DNA of 64,000 nt from Spongorhabdus nitratireducens (GTDB lineage: Bacteria > Pseudomonadota > Gammaproteobacteria > Pseudomonadales > Endozoicomonadaceae), in the NCBI GenBank assembly GCA_947387575.1, contig CANDOC010000002.1, positions 2,501 to 66,500 of the forward strand. The letters are read 5' to 3'. The translations under genes were made by a program, and so were the position numbers. The notes beneath the pieces are model-generated. The model ran no database searches, had not been told where the DNA came from, and saw only the letters and a list, made by a program, of their open reading frames with translations. This document shows, in pieces, positions 19,713 to 29,034 of the stretch. Numbering within the stretch: position 1 is the stretch's first letter; every line of letters starts with the position of its first letter.

Positions 19713-20291
19713 TCAGCGTCTGAGGAAGTTCGCCAGCAGCTCGTGCCCCTGCTCGGTCATAATAGATTCCGGATGGAACTGTACGCCCTCGATATCCAGT
19801 GTTTTGTGCCGCACACCCATAATTTCATCAAAATGACCGTCTTCGGTACGGGTCCATGCGGTAATTTCCAGACAGTCCGGCAGGCTGTCTTTTTCGATTA
19901 CCAGAGAGTGGTAACGTGTCACAGAGACCGGATTCGGCAGTCCTTCAAACACACCTTTATTTTCATGCCATACCGGTGAAATCTTGCCGTGCATGACCTG
20001 TTTGGCCCGTACTACCTTGCCACCGAAGACCTGACCAATACTCTGGTGACCGAGACATACGCCAAGCAGCGGTAGTTTGCCGGCAAAGTGACGAATCGCT
20101 TCCATGGAAATACCGGCTTCGTTTGGGGTGCAGGGACCGGGAGAAATAACAATTCGCTCCGGATTCAGCGCTTCAATCTCTTCAATGGTAATTTCGTCAT
20201 TGCGAAACACCTTGATGTCCGCCCCCAGCTCGCCAAAATACTGCACCAGGTTGTAGGTAAAAGAGTCGTAGTTATCGATCATTAACAGCAT
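19713..20291 (-). CDS. trpG: Anthranilate synthase glutamine amidotransferase subunit
   Basis: Supplies ammonia from glutamine to TrpE; homologues in some species also serve p-aminobenzoate synthase (PabA). The 192-residue class I amidotransferase begins [21 protein letters not shown] and has the nucleophile motif [11 protein letters not shown] near residue 78 and the HPES motif near the C-terminus. The ATG at 20291 has GGGGGAG at good spacing; an earlier in-frame start adds seven unlikely residues. About 118 bp separate it from trpE. Confidence 0.95.
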   Translation of the reverse strand: MLLMIDNYDSFTYNLVQYFGELGADIKVFRNDEITIEEIEALNPERIVISPGPCTPNEAGISMEAIRHFAGKLPLLGVCLGHQSIGQVFGGKVVRAKQVMHGKISPVWHENKGVFEGLPNPVSVTRYHSLVIEKDSLPDCLEITAWTRTEDGHFDEIMGVRHKTLDIEGVQFHPESIMTEQGHELLANFLRR

Positions 20292-20409
20292 ATTTTTTCT
20301 CCCCCGAATCACTGCACAGTGTTGTTTGATTCGGGTCAGTCATTCAGGCATCAACTTCCGGACAGAAAACAGCTCACGCAAAACAGCAATCCTGACCAGC
20401 TACCGAAAA

Positions 20410-21894
20410 TTAAACGTCAGTCAGTCCCTGCTGGGTCATGGCAACCGCACGGAACATTGCCCGTCCCTTGTTGCGGGTTTCTTTCCATTCCAGATCCGGT
20501 TTGGAGTCAGCAACAACTCCGGCACCAGCCTGAATATAAAGTTTGCTGTCCTTAATAACGGCGGTGCGAATGGCAATAGCGGTGTCCATATTGCCATTCC
20601 ATGCCAGATAACCGACAGCTCCACCATAAATACCGCGTTTTACCGGCTCCAGTTCGTCGATAATTTCCATCGCCCGCACTTTGGGTGCTCCACTGAGCGT
20701 ACCGGCAGGCAAGGTTGCACGGAGCACATCGAGTGCATTCAGGCCGTCTTTCAACTGACCTTTTACATTGGAAACAATATGCATAACGTGTGAGTAACGT
20801 TCGATGGTCATTTTATCAGTGAGTTCCACCGTGCCGGTCTTGGCGACACGACCGACATCGTTACGCCCCAGATCGATCAGCATCAGGTGTTCGGCAATTT
20901 CTTTAGGATCGGCCAACAGCTCCTGTTCCAGCTCCAGATCACGAGCTTCTGTTGCACCACGTTTGCGGGTGCCGGCAATCGGACGCACCGCCACTTCACC
21001 TTCTTCCAGCCGGGCCAGAATTTCAGGGGAAGATCCGACAACGTGATGGTCACCCAGGTTCAGGAAGTACATATAGGGAGAGGGATTCAGGCAGCGCAGC
21101 GCCCGGTACAGGTTTAGTGGCGGACATTCAAACGGCACGGACATACGCTGGGAAACCACCACCTGCATACAGTCACCGGCCAGAATATAGTCACGGATTT
21201 TCTCTACCGCGCCCTCAAATGCTTCCTGACCGAAAGCCGACTCAAAATCATCTTCAGCAACAGGAACCAGTCCGGGCTGGGAAACCGGAGAACGCGCATG
21301 AGTATCGCGCAGCTGTCGTTCAAGTGTCTGCAGTCGCTGTTGTGCATTATCCAGCGCGTTATCAACAGCAGGATCCGCATGAACCACCAGCATCAGTTTG
21401 CCGGCCAGGTTATCAAATACCACCAGCTCATCAGTGAGCATCAACAGAATATCCGGCGTACCGATATCATTTTCGGGAACGGATGCCTGTAACCGGGGCT
21501 CAACATAACGCACCGTATCGTAACCAAAGTAGCCGACCAGACCACCATGGAAACGTGGCATATCGGGCAGCTCAGGCACATTGAAGCGGGCCTGATATTG
21601 CTCAACCCATACCAGCGGATCAGTCACTTCGGTTGCTTCCACCAGCTCACCGTTGCGGGTCACTTCAACCCGATGGTCGTAGACCCGGACAACTTCTCTT
21701 GCAGGCAGTCCGATAAAGGAATAGCGGCCCCACTTTTCGCCGCCCTGCACAGATTCCAGCAAGCATGAATAGGGACCATCTGCCAGTTTAAGATAAGTAC
21801 TGAGCGGTGTTTCCAGATCAGCCAGAATTTCGCGCACCACGGGAATGCGGTTGTAGCCTTCAGCAGCCAGTTTGCCAAACAACTCCGGAGTCAT
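20410..21894 (-). CDS. trpE: Anthranilate synthase component I
   Basis: Converts chorismate to anthranilate. The start [19 protein letters not shown] at 21894 gives 494 residues, the family length; a longer frame begins inside the leader. The feedback-inhibitor site is suggested by [18 protein letters not shown] near residue 50, and the catalytic core by [19 protein letters not shown] and [12 protein letters not shown]. First gene of trpE-trpG-trpDC, behind a leader of roughly 380 nt. In Pseudomonas trpE follows rpe-gph; here rpe-gph lie 14 kb away. Confidence 0.97.
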   Translation of the reverse strand: MTPELFGKLAAEGYNRIPVVREILADLETPLSTYLKLADGPYSCLLESVQGGEKWGRYSFIGLPAREVVRVYDHRVEVTRNGELVEATEVTDPLVWVEQYQARFNVPELPDMPRFHGGLVGYFGYDTVRYVEPRLQASVPENDIGTPDILLMLTDELVVFDNLAGKLMLVVHADPAVDNALDNAQQRLQTLERQLRDTHARSPVSQPGLVPVAEDDFESAFGQEAFEGAVEKIRDYILAGDCMQVVVSQRMSVPFECPPLNLYRALRCLNPSPYMYFLNLGDHHVVGSSPEILARLEEGEVAVRPIAGTRKRGATEARDLELEQELLADPKEIAEHLMLIDLGRNDVGRVAKTGTVELTDKMTIERYSHVMHIVSNVKGQLKDGLNALDVLRATLPAGTLSGAPKVRAMEIIDELEPVKRGIYGGAVGYLAWNGNMDTAIAIRTAVIKDSKLYIQAGAGVVADSKPDLEWKETRNKGRAMFRAVAMTQQGLTDV

Positions 21895-22028
21895 GATAAA
21901 TAAACCTGCGATGTAGCTAATACCCAAGTGGTATCAAGATGTTTTAAGAAACTGTTTTATTAAAAACTTGGTCAGGGTGTTTGCATCACAGCCTGAGCTG
22001 CAAGCAACAAAAAACGGAAGGCGGCGTA

Positions 22029-22103
22029 TTAACGCCAGTGGCACCATCGCCAGGAAGGGGAGGAAATAGAAGCAGACAGCAGGACAGCTACAGAGGACTG
22101 CAT
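22029..22103 (-). CDS. Candidate trp leader peptide (24 aa)
   Basis: A short reading frame in the untranslated region upstream of trpE encodes 24 residues ending SWRWCHWR, with three Trp codons within seven codons next to the stop, as expected for a ribosome-mediated attenuation peptide. Around the Trp codons, short GGC/GCC blocks can pair in exclusive ways, the last being GGCGT-TAAT-ACGCC, followed 8 nt later by TTTTTT. The Shine-Dalgarno sequence is weak and the terminator stem is short, so the attenuator is not proven. The codon cluster and position are the evidence. Confidence 0.5.
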   Translation of the reverse strand: MQSSVAVLLSASISSPSWRWCHWR

Positions 22104-22279
22104 TGACTCAAAAGAGGTGTTTTCGGACTGATCACCACGGTTGCCACAACCGGACGCCCCCGTCAGGGATGCACCACTACAGGGCAAGGGTGATAAATAT
22201 CGGCGTACAGGTATATCCACTCTCTATCGTGTCCTGATCAGGTTCAGGCTCCCGGCTTCAAGATTAAATCAGGGTTAAA

Positions 22280-22307
22280 TCTATAAGAAGCAAAGGAACT
22301 GCGTCAA
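22280..22307 (-). promoter_or_regulatory. Putative trp operon promoter
   Basis: On the minus strand TTGACG (22307-22302) and TATAGA (22285-22280) are separated by 16 bp, a good sigma70 match. Transcription would start near 22272, about 170 nt before the leader peptide and 380 nt before trpE. No TrpR-like operator palindrome was recognised. Confidence 0.5.
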
Positions 22308-22509
22308 TCACTTATTCGCATTACGGCAATATTTTCTACATTCCTATAGAGCCAATTCAGGGCTTTCAGTTCCCTGTTTCAGCTGAATAGCTGCTGCTCT
22401 ATCCCTGAGTGGACCTAAAGAGATGAAACTTGCCAGCAATAGGTTCAGAATAAACCTGCAGGGTCTGTAAAGGATTCACAACAGGCCGAAGTAGTGGGGG
22501 GAGAGCATA

Positions 22510-23862
22510 ATGAAACTACAGTTTCTGGGCGCAACCGGCACCGTTACGGGTTCCAAGTATCTGGTTGAGGTTAACGGCCGGCGTATTCTAGTGGACTGCG
22601 GCCTTTATCAGGGGGTCAAGAATTATCGCCAGATGAACTGGCAGGATTTGCCGGTTAAACCGGAAAAACTGGATGCGGTGGTTTTGACCCACGCCCATCT
22701 TGATCACAGTGGCTACCTGCCGCTGCTGGTCAAAAAGGGGTTTTCCGGCCCCGTCTACACCACGCCCGGCACCAAAGAACTATGTAAAATTCTATTGCCT
22801 GATGCCGGCTTCCTGCAGGAAGAAGATGCCCGTTATGCCAGCCGTCATGGTTATTCCAAACATAACCCGCCGCTGCCTCTGTATACCGAAGAAGATGCCC
22901 GCAAGGCCCTGAAGCAACTGCAGCCTGTAGCCTTCAACGATATTCATAAACTGGCAGATGATGTCAGCATTCGTTTCAGGCCAGCAGGGCATATTCTAGG
23001 CGCTGCTTCCCTGGAAGTATTCGATGGTCATGAGCTGCTGGTCTTTTCCGGAGATGTTGGCCGGCCGGATGATGTCATCATGTATCCTCCCGAGCCGCTG
23101 AAAAGAGCAGATTATCTGGTGATTGAATCCACCTACGGTGATCGTGAGCACCTGGATCTGGATTTAGATGCCTTTGTCCGACTGATCGCAAAAACAGCCA
23201 AAGCCGGTGGCTCTGTTCTGATTCCTGCCTTTGCTGTTGGCCGGGCCCAGATGATGCTGCATATTCTGGAACAACTGAAAAGCCAGAACCGGATTCCGCC
23301 ACTGCCGGTCTATCTGAACAGCCCAATGGCCATCAAGGCGACAGAGGTCTTTCACCGCTTTCATGAAAGACATCGCCTTAGCAAGGAAGACTGTGAACGT
23401 ATTGATGCCATGACCCATTATGTTCGCACTGTCGAAGATTCCATGGCGCTGATGGAACAGAACTATCCCAGCATCATCGTTTCTGCCAGCGGCATGGCCA
23501 GTGGCGGCCGGGTATTGCACCATCTGAAGAAAATGCTGCCCAAACATCGCAATACCATTATCTTTGCAGGCTATCAGTCCATGGCAACCCGGGGAGAAAA
23601 ACTGGTTCACGGCGCCACCAGCATCAAGATTCATGGCCAGGATGTACCGGTCAAAGCGAATATCTGCCATCTTGATTCACTCTCTGCTCACGCCGATGCC
23701 GGGCAGATGATCAGCTGGCTGAGCAGTATCAAAACACCGCCGAAACAGGTTTTTGTGACCCACGGTGAACCTGAAGCAGCGCAGGCAATGAGTGACCGGG
23801 TTGCTACCGAACTGGGGTGGAATGCCCGGGTTCCGGTGCTGAATGAGGAAGTCCAGTTGTGA
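22510..23862 (+). CDS. MBL-fold/beta-CASP RNA exonuclease (CPSF-like)
   Basis: Predicted cytoplasmic ribonuclease of the YSH1/CPSF73-like prokaryotic family. The 450 residues have the zinc motif HAHLDHSGYLP (near 61-71), SGDVGRPDD near 181 and the beta-CASP motifs SASGMASGGR near 322 and HLDSLSAHADAG near 390. A strong GGGGGGAGAG precedes the ATG. Single gene, ending in a hairpin that overlaps its stop. The RNA targets of bacterial homologues are unknown. Confidence 0.9.
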   Translation: MKLQFLGATGTVTGSKYLVEVNGRRILVDCGLYQGVKNYRQMNWQDLPVKPEKLDAVVLTHAHLDHSGYLPLLVKKGFSGPVYTTPGTKELCKILLPDAGFLQEEDARYASRHGYSKHNPPLPLYTEEDARKALKQLQPVAFNDIHKLADDVSIRFRPAGHILGAASLEVFDGHELLVFSGDVGRPDDVIMYPPEPLKRADYLVIESTYGDREHLDLDLDAFVRLIAKTAKAGGSVLIPAFAVGRAQMMLHILEQLKSQNRIPPLPVYLNSPMAIKATEVFHRFHERHRLSKEDCERIDAMTHYVRTVEDSMALMEQNYPSIIVSASGMASGGRVLHHLKKMLPKHRNTIIFAGYQSMATRGEKLVHGATSIKIHGQDVPVKANICHLDSLSAHADAGQMISWLSSIKTPPKQVFVTHGEPEAAQAMSDRVATELGWNARVPVLNEEVQL

Positions 23863-23890
23863 CATGGAAATATTCCATGTCACAAACTGG
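23853..23890. terminator. Strong hairpin overlapping the RNase stop codon
   Basis: Near-perfect palindrome: CCAGTTGTGACATGGAA pairs with TTCCATGTCACAAACTGG around a 3-nt loop, about 17 bp with one bulge. It contains the TGA of the RNase gene and lies 13 bp from the convergent GST stop. Neither strand has a T-run after it, so it may be a Rho-independent terminator without tail, a transcript-stabilising stem or a small palindromic repeat. Confidence 0.5.
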
Positions 23891-23902
23891 TTGTTTAGCG
23901 AT

Positions 23903-24550
23903 TTATGCCGGAATAATTTGCTGATTCATTTCAGCATCTTTTATCCGGTCACTGACTATAAGCTCGCGAATCAGGGGGCGATTGAGCATTCGCTCCCGAT
24001 AAGCCACCAGGTTGGGATACTCACTGATATCAAGACGGGCATTGTCAGATAATACAAAAAACCACGCCAGATAAGCATCCGCAGCAGAGATACGATCTCC
24101 CAGCAGGAACGGACGATCTGACAAGTGGTTATTCAGCAGTTCAAAGCGCTGTGGAGCCAGTGCCCGAATACGCTCTTTTACTTCATCTGTCGCTTCCTGA
24201 TAAAACACGACCCGAAAAATTTGCTTGTGAAGTTCTGTCGCACAGAAGGCAAGCCAGCGAACCATCTGAAAGTAGTCAGGATCATCCGGGTTGCGTCGAA
24301 ACTCGGTATTCTCCGACTGCGACTGAAGCCACAGGATCGTTGTCGAGGTTTCTGTAAGAACTTCATCACCCGGTAGCTTGAGCACAGACACTTGTCCCAG
24401 AGGGTTGATATCGTACAGCGAGCCACCAAGTTCAAATTCTTTCGTACGCAAGTTCAGGTAAGCAATATCGATTGGAACACCACCTTCTGCTGCCGCAAAA
24501 CGGGCAGCCAGAGAACAGGTGAGCGGGGCATGCATCAGTGTTGCTGACAT
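23903..24550 (-). CDS. Glutathione S-transferase family protein
   Basis: Predicted cytosolic glutathione-dependent enzyme of 215 residues. The N-terminal thioredoxin-like domain has the LPGDEVLTETSTTILWLQ segment (the conserved Glu-Ser/Thr pair that holds glutathione) and an all-helical C-terminal half ends near QQIIPA. The start at 24550 has AAAGGAAC at good spacing. It is 30 bp downstream of the isochorismatase-type hydrolase and presumably co-transcribed, under the divergent GlxA-type regulator. Substrate unknown. Confidence 0.88.
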   Translation of the reverse strand: MSATLMHAPLTCSLAARFAAAEGGVPIDIAYLNLRTKEFELGGSLYDINPLGQVSVLKLPGDEVLTETSTTILWLQSQSENTEFRRNPDDPDYFQMVRWLAFCATELHKQIFRVVFYQEATDEVKERIRALAPQRFELLNNHLSDRPFLLGDRISAADAYLAWFFVLSDNARLDISEYPNLVAYRERMLNRPLIRELIVSDRIKDAEMNQQIIPA

Positions 24551-24580
24551 TGTTATTGTTCCTTTGGTCAACGTTAAAGT

Positions 24581-25141
24581 TCAAGCTGCTGTACGCTGCC
24601 TAATCCAATCGGATGTAGAGATCACTGTGGCATAGGCAAAACCGAGCGCCGACATATAAGCGGTATGTACATCGGCTGCTTTTACGACTTCACCATTCAA
24701 CTCCAGATCTTTGGAAGCACAGGCATCTTCAACAACCGATACCGTGTACCCAAAATCAGCTGCTGCACGGACTGCGGCATCAATGCACATATGCCCCATA
24801 GCACCAACCACAGTAATCTCTTGTACCCCGCTGTCATCCAGAATGGCTTTCAGGCTTGTATCCCTGAATGAGTTCACCTGATGTTTGAGAATAACAACCT
24901 CATCAGCATCAGGTGCCACTTGTTCATGAATCTCTGCCCCATAGGTGCCGGGCTCAAAAAATGGTGCCGGGTCAGTAAGAAACTCATGATGGATATGAAT
25001 AATCAGGTCTCCATCCCGGCGGCATTGATCAAGGACTTTTCTGGCATTGCTTGCTGCTGTAGCAATGTTATACAGAGGCCACTTGCCTTCCGGAAAATAG
25101 TCATTCTGAATATCAATAACGAGCAGTGCACGGTTGGTCAT
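24581..25141 (-). CDS. Cysteine hydrolase, isochorismatase family
   Basis: Predicted hydrolase of an amide or vinyl ether, 186 residues. The start MTNRALLVIDIQNDYFPEGKW carries the catalytic Asp of the family, with the conserved Lys in VVILKHQVNSF and the nucleophilic Cys in GAMGHMCIDAAVRAAADFG. CAGGAA precedes the ATG. It forms a pair with the GST gene and is divergent from a GlxA/AraC regulator, a common layout for small detoxification or degradation units. Confidence 0.87.
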   Translation of the reverse strand: MTNRALLVIDIQNDYFPEGKWPLYNIATAASNARKVLDQCRRDGDLIIHIHHEFLTDPAPFFEPGTYGAEIHEQVAPDADEVVILKHQVNSFRDTSLKAILDDSGVQEITVVGAMGHMCIDAAVRAAADFGYTVSVVEDACASKDLELNGEVVKAADVHTAYMSALGFAYATVISTSDWIRQRTAA

Positions 25142-25257
25142 TTTCAGATTCCTGTTGGAGTGAGTGAACCAATCGTATGCTTTTGCTTTAGAAGACGGAC
25201 TTGGCAAAAATGACATATTTCATGCAGAATTTGCCATAAATTCAGATATGTAGTCAC

Positions 25258-26217
25258 ATGAAGAGTTCCATCCAAGTCGGCATCCTGAACTACCCCAATG
25301 CTCAGGCATCTGCCATTTACGGTCTGATAGACCTTTTTGAAACTGCAAACCGACTGCAACAGGAACGGTTCGATACGAGTAACTGCCCTGCTCCACTTTT
25401 TGCTGTTGAGCGCCTGTCGTCTTTGGACAACACACGACTGTCAGTGATTATCATCCCGCCTTGTCTGGGTGAACTTACTCCAGAGAAAGAGTTGACGCCT
25501 TTAGCCTGCAAGCTGCCTGACCTTTATCATGAAGGCACCCTGATCTGCTCAATTTGCGCCGGTGCATTTATTCTGGGTCAGTCAGGCTTGCTTGATGGCC
25601 GGCCTGCAACAACCCACTGGGCTTTGCATGACAAGTTTACCGCCAGTTTTCCCAAGGTAATTCTGAACACTGACCAACTGGTTATTGACGATGGCGATAT
25701 CATCACAGCAGGCGGTATCATGGCCTGGGTAGATCTTGGACTGAGACTTATTGACCGTTTTCTGGGTACATCGATAATGGTTGCTGTCGCACGTTACTTT
25801 CTGGTTGATCCCGGTGGCCGGGAACAACGCTTCTACAGTAATTTTTCTCCCCGTTTATCCCACGGCGATAAAGCCGTATTAAAAGCCCAGCACTGGCTGC
25901 AGGCTCATAGCCACGAGGCCATTACTGTTCCCATGATGGCTGAAGCAGCACAGCTGGGAGGACGCACCTTTATCAGGCGTTTTCATTCAGCTACAGGTCT
26001 GAACCCTTCCGAGTATTTGCAACACCTTCGCGTGGGTAAGGCCAAGGAAATGCTGGAAACATCCAGGCTGAGCGTTGAAGAAATTGCATGGCAAGCAGGT
26101 TATGAGGATGCCAGTGCTTTTCGGCGGGTCTTTCAGAAACTGGCCGGTCTGACACCGAGAGAATATCGCAACCGGTTTACCCTCAGCAGCGGTGTCAATC
26201 AGGCAGATTCAACATAA
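25258..26217 (+). CDS. GlxA family AraC-type transcriptional regulator
   Basis: The 319-residue protein joins an N-terminal DJ-1/PfpI-like domain (about 5-190; nucleophile-elbow-like SICAGAFILGQSGLLDGR) to a C-terminal AraC helix-turn-helix pair (about 215-305; GGRTFIRRFHSATGLNPSEYLQHLRV and SVEEIAWQAGYEDASAFRRVFQKLAGLTPREYR). It is divergent from the hydrolase-GST unit with a 116-bp shared control region, and is therefore its likely regulator. The effector is unknown. Confidence 0.9.
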   Translation: MKSSIQVGILNYPNAQASAIYGLIDLFETANRLQQERFDTSNCPAPLFAVERLSSLDNTRLSVIIIPPCLGELTPEKELTPLACKLPDLYHEGTLICSICAGAFILGQSGLLDGRPATTHWALHDKFTASFPKVILNTDQLVIDDGDIITAGGIMAWVDLGLRLIDRFLGTSIMVAVARYFLVDPGGREQRFYSNFSPRLSHGDKAVLKAQHWLQAHSHEAITVPMMAEAAQLGGRTFIRRFHSATGLNPSEYLQHLRVGKAKEMLETSRLSVEEIAWQAGYEDASAFRRVFQKLAGLTPREYRNRFTLSSGVNQADST

Positions 26218-26276
26218 TAAAATCAATTCGGTAATTGCACTTGGCTTATGGCAGATTGTAGTATCTCCGTGCCTGA

Positions 26277-26663
<387 letters not shown>

Positions 26664-26727
26664 CGTAAAGTCAGTGATTTGTTAAAGACACATTGTTTAA
26701 CCAATTTGAATGCTGAATCGATCTTGA

Positions 26728-27327
26728 TCATTTGGCATTCTTCCCTGACCTCTTCTTTCCGCCTGTATTTTCTTTCCGGTCACTTTCAGCTTTCACCACG
26801 GCATTAAAGCTCTTCATGTCTATCCTGATCTTATATACCTCTTGCTCCCTTCTTCCTGATTCATAGCAAACAGTCACCCCCGAACATCCCTGGGGCATTC
26901 CCTGTGTATGAACCCTGTACTCAGAAACAAAAACACTCTCAGGAGAGTTTTTAGCTAATGGAAGCGTGATCTCCAGCCTGTATGAAACTGACTGAAATCG
27001 GGTGCATGGCATGCACGAACAAAATGAAAATGACGGTGATTCCTGCTCTATACTGACTGTTTTTTGAACAACTATGGGTATAACTATCTGACCACTACTA
27101 TCAAAAGAATAGGTTTCGATATTGGCCAGACAATAATGATTTGGCAGTCGACACGCTAAAGATGTGGACGAACAACAAGCCTGCCCTTCCCTGAACCTTT
27201 TATCCTTACAAAAAACAAACCACGGGGCTTTTTCTTCAGCAACAGCAGTGACATCAACTTTGAGTCCAGCACCAAATGCCTGAGTTAGCACTCCCAAAAG
27301 CAAGCAGAAGGCCAGTACACATGCCAT
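26728..27327 (-). CDS. Cysteine-rich secreted protein of unknown function
   Basis: I do not recognise this gene. The 199-residue product has a signal peptide (about 1-19, ending AFGA) and ten cysteines between residues 38 and 155, several close together (ACC, FCSCMPC), suggesting disulfides or metal binding outside the cytoplasm. The tail is highly charged (KENTGGKKRSGKNAK). GAGG lies 9 nt before the ATG, and the gene does not overlap its neighbours, which supports a real gene. It converges with the P-II gene and is divergent from hutH. Confidence 0.6.
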   Translation of the reverse strand: MACVLAFCLLLGVLTQAFGAGLKVDVTAVAEEKAPWFVFCKDKRFREGQACCSSTSLACRLPNHYCLANIETYSFDSSGQIVIPIVVQKTVSIEQESPSFSFCSCMPCTRFQSVSYRLEITLPLAKNSPESVFVSEYRVHTQGMPQGCSGVTVCYESGRREQEVYKIRIDMKSFNAVVKAESDRKENTGGKKRSGKNAK

Positions 27328-27507
27328 CGCTCTTGCCTCATATCACCAACAGCGGTTGTATTTAAGTTCAGAGCGCACCAGTATAGACTCACAGAAACGC
27401 TCCTATCATTACAGACACTCATAATAAATGCTGACTACTCTGTGTAATTCATATGAATGGTTTACAGATGTAGTTCACGAATAAAAATATCTGGCAGGAG
27501 AGCACCA

Positions 27508-29034
27508 TTGTCTGAGATCACACTGTCTCCGGGAAAGCTGTCACTTGAGATACTGAGAGAGATTTTTGCTGGCCATATAGCCGTCAAACTTTCTAATGCC
27601 TGTTTACCTGCCATTCAAGCCAGTGAGAGAACAATCAATAATGCCGTCAGCAGTGGGAAGGTTGTTTACGGTATCAATACCGGCTTTGGGTTATTAGCCA
27701 ACACCCGGATTCCAGTCGATCAGCTTGAACAGCTACAACGCAGTATTGTGCTGTCTCACGCAGCCGGTGTGGGTGCATTTATGGATGATGCTGTTGTTCG
27801 CTTGATCATGGTGTTAAAAATCAATGCGCTTTCCCGTGGCTATTCCGGCATCAGGCTCGAAGTTATTCAGGCTTTGATAGCGCTGGTTAATGCCGAGGTC
27901 TATCCCTGCATTCCCGAGCAGGGATCTGTTGGTGCATCCGGCGATCTTGCGCCTCTGGCTCATATGAGTTGTGTCCTGCTGGGAGAAGGTCAGGCCCGCT
28001 ATCAGGGAGAAATTGTTTCAGGGCAGGAAGCGCTGAAAATTGCCGGTCTGGAACCGGTAAAGCTGGCTCCCAAAGAGGGGCTGGCACTCCTTAATGGCAC
28101 CCAGGCCTCTACTGCGCTGGCTCTGGCTGGCTTATTTCAGGCTCAGGACTTGTTTGCTGCTGCAACTGTCGCAGGAGCATTATCAGTTGAAGCGGCGCTT
28201 GGCAGCCGCCGACCTTTTGATCCTCGTATTCACAAGGCACGAGGTTTTGCACCGCAGGAACAAGCCGCTGCCAACTATCGCCACCTGTTGGAAGATAGCT
28301 CTGAAATCGGACTGTCTCACCGCAAATGTGAAAAAGTACAGGATCCCTATTCCCTGCGCTGCCAACCCCAGGTTATGGGTGCCTGCTTATGGCAAATGGA
28401 GCAGGCTGCACAGGTCTTGGCAATGGAAGCCAATGCGGTCTCTGATAATCCACTGGTTTTTGCAGAAGATGATGACATCATCTCCGGTGGTAACTTTCAT
28501 GCCGAACCGGTTGCCATGGTCGCCGATAACCTGGCTTTGGCCATTGCCGAAATCGGTGCGCTTTCAGAAAGACGGATGGCCCTGCTGATTGATTCAAAAC
28601 TGTCAGGCTTGCCACCGTTTCTGGTTGAAAATGGCGGAGTAAATTCCGGCTTTATGATTGCCCAGGTAACAGCTGCAGCATTGGCTTCAGAGAATAAAAT
28701 GCTGGCACATCCCGCCAGCGTTGACAGCCTGCCCACTTCAGCCAATCAGGAAGATCATGTTTCCATGGCCACTCATGCCGCCCGTAGATTAGGCAATATG
28801 GCTTCCAATACCGCCTACATTCTTGCCGTCGAAATTCTGGCGGCGGCCCAGGGTATTGAATTTCGCCGACCACATAAGACATCACCAAAGCTGGAACAAG
28901 CTGTCAGCCGACTGAGGCAGCATGTGCCTTTTTATGACAAGGATCGCTACTTTGCTCCGGATATTGAAGCCGCTGCAAAGCTAATCAAATCCGGTAGCTG
29001 GAATGACCTTATGCCTCCCAGAACGGAATCGTAA
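27508..29034 (+). CDS. hutH: Histidine ammonia-lyase
   Basis: Deaminates histidine to urocanate. The Ala-Ser-Gly triplet that forms the MIO cofactor is A143-S144-G145 in [15 protein letters not shown], matching characterised HutH numbering almost exactly when the TTG at 27508 is used (508 residues; GGCAGGAGAG precedes it). An ATG at 27457 would add 17 residues and lacks a ribosome site. No hutU, hutI or hutG lies nearby. Its 3' end overlaps the convergent trkH gene by 26 bp. Confidence 0.92.
   Translation: MSEITLSPGKLSLEILREIFAGHIAVKLSNACLPAIQASERTINNAVSSGKVVYGINTGFGLLANTRIPVDQLEQLQRSIVLSHAAGVGAFMDDAVVRLIMVLKINALSRGYSGIRLEVIQALIALVNAEVYPCIPEQGSVGASGDLAPLAHMSCVLLGEGQARYQGEIVSGQEALKIAGLEPVKLAPKEGLALLNGTQASTALALAGLFQAQDLFAAATVAGALSVEAALGSRRPFDPRIHKARGFAPQEQAAANYRHLLEDSSEIGLSHRKCEKVQDPYSLRCQPQVMGACLWQMEQAAQVLAMEANAVSDNPLVFAEDDDIISGGNFHAEPVAMVADNLALAIAEIGALSERRMALLIDSKLSGLPPFLVENGGVNSGFMIAQVTAAALASENKMLAHPASVDSLPTSANQEDHVSMATHAARRLGNMASNTAYILAVEILAAAQGIEFRRPHKTSPKLEQAVSRLRQHVPFYDKDRYFAPDIEAAAKLIKSGSWNDLMPPRTES

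Larger units (their letters stand above)
21895..22509. other. trp leader region and upstream spacer (615 bp)
   Basis: Long non-coding gap between divergent trpE and the beta-CASP RNase. The trpE-proximal 380 bp hold the leader peptide and several short pairing blocks; beyond the promoter at 22280-22307 lie about 200 bp with no gene seen. The stretch at 22215-22255 contains a CCTGATCAGG palindrome that faintly recalls the thi-box, but the other conserved parts of a TPP riboswitch are missing. Confidence 0.5.

Noticed and set aside
22200-22260. TPP riboswitch (CCTGATCAGG on the minus strand)
   Set aside because: The other conserved thi-box parts are absent and the downstream gene is trpE.
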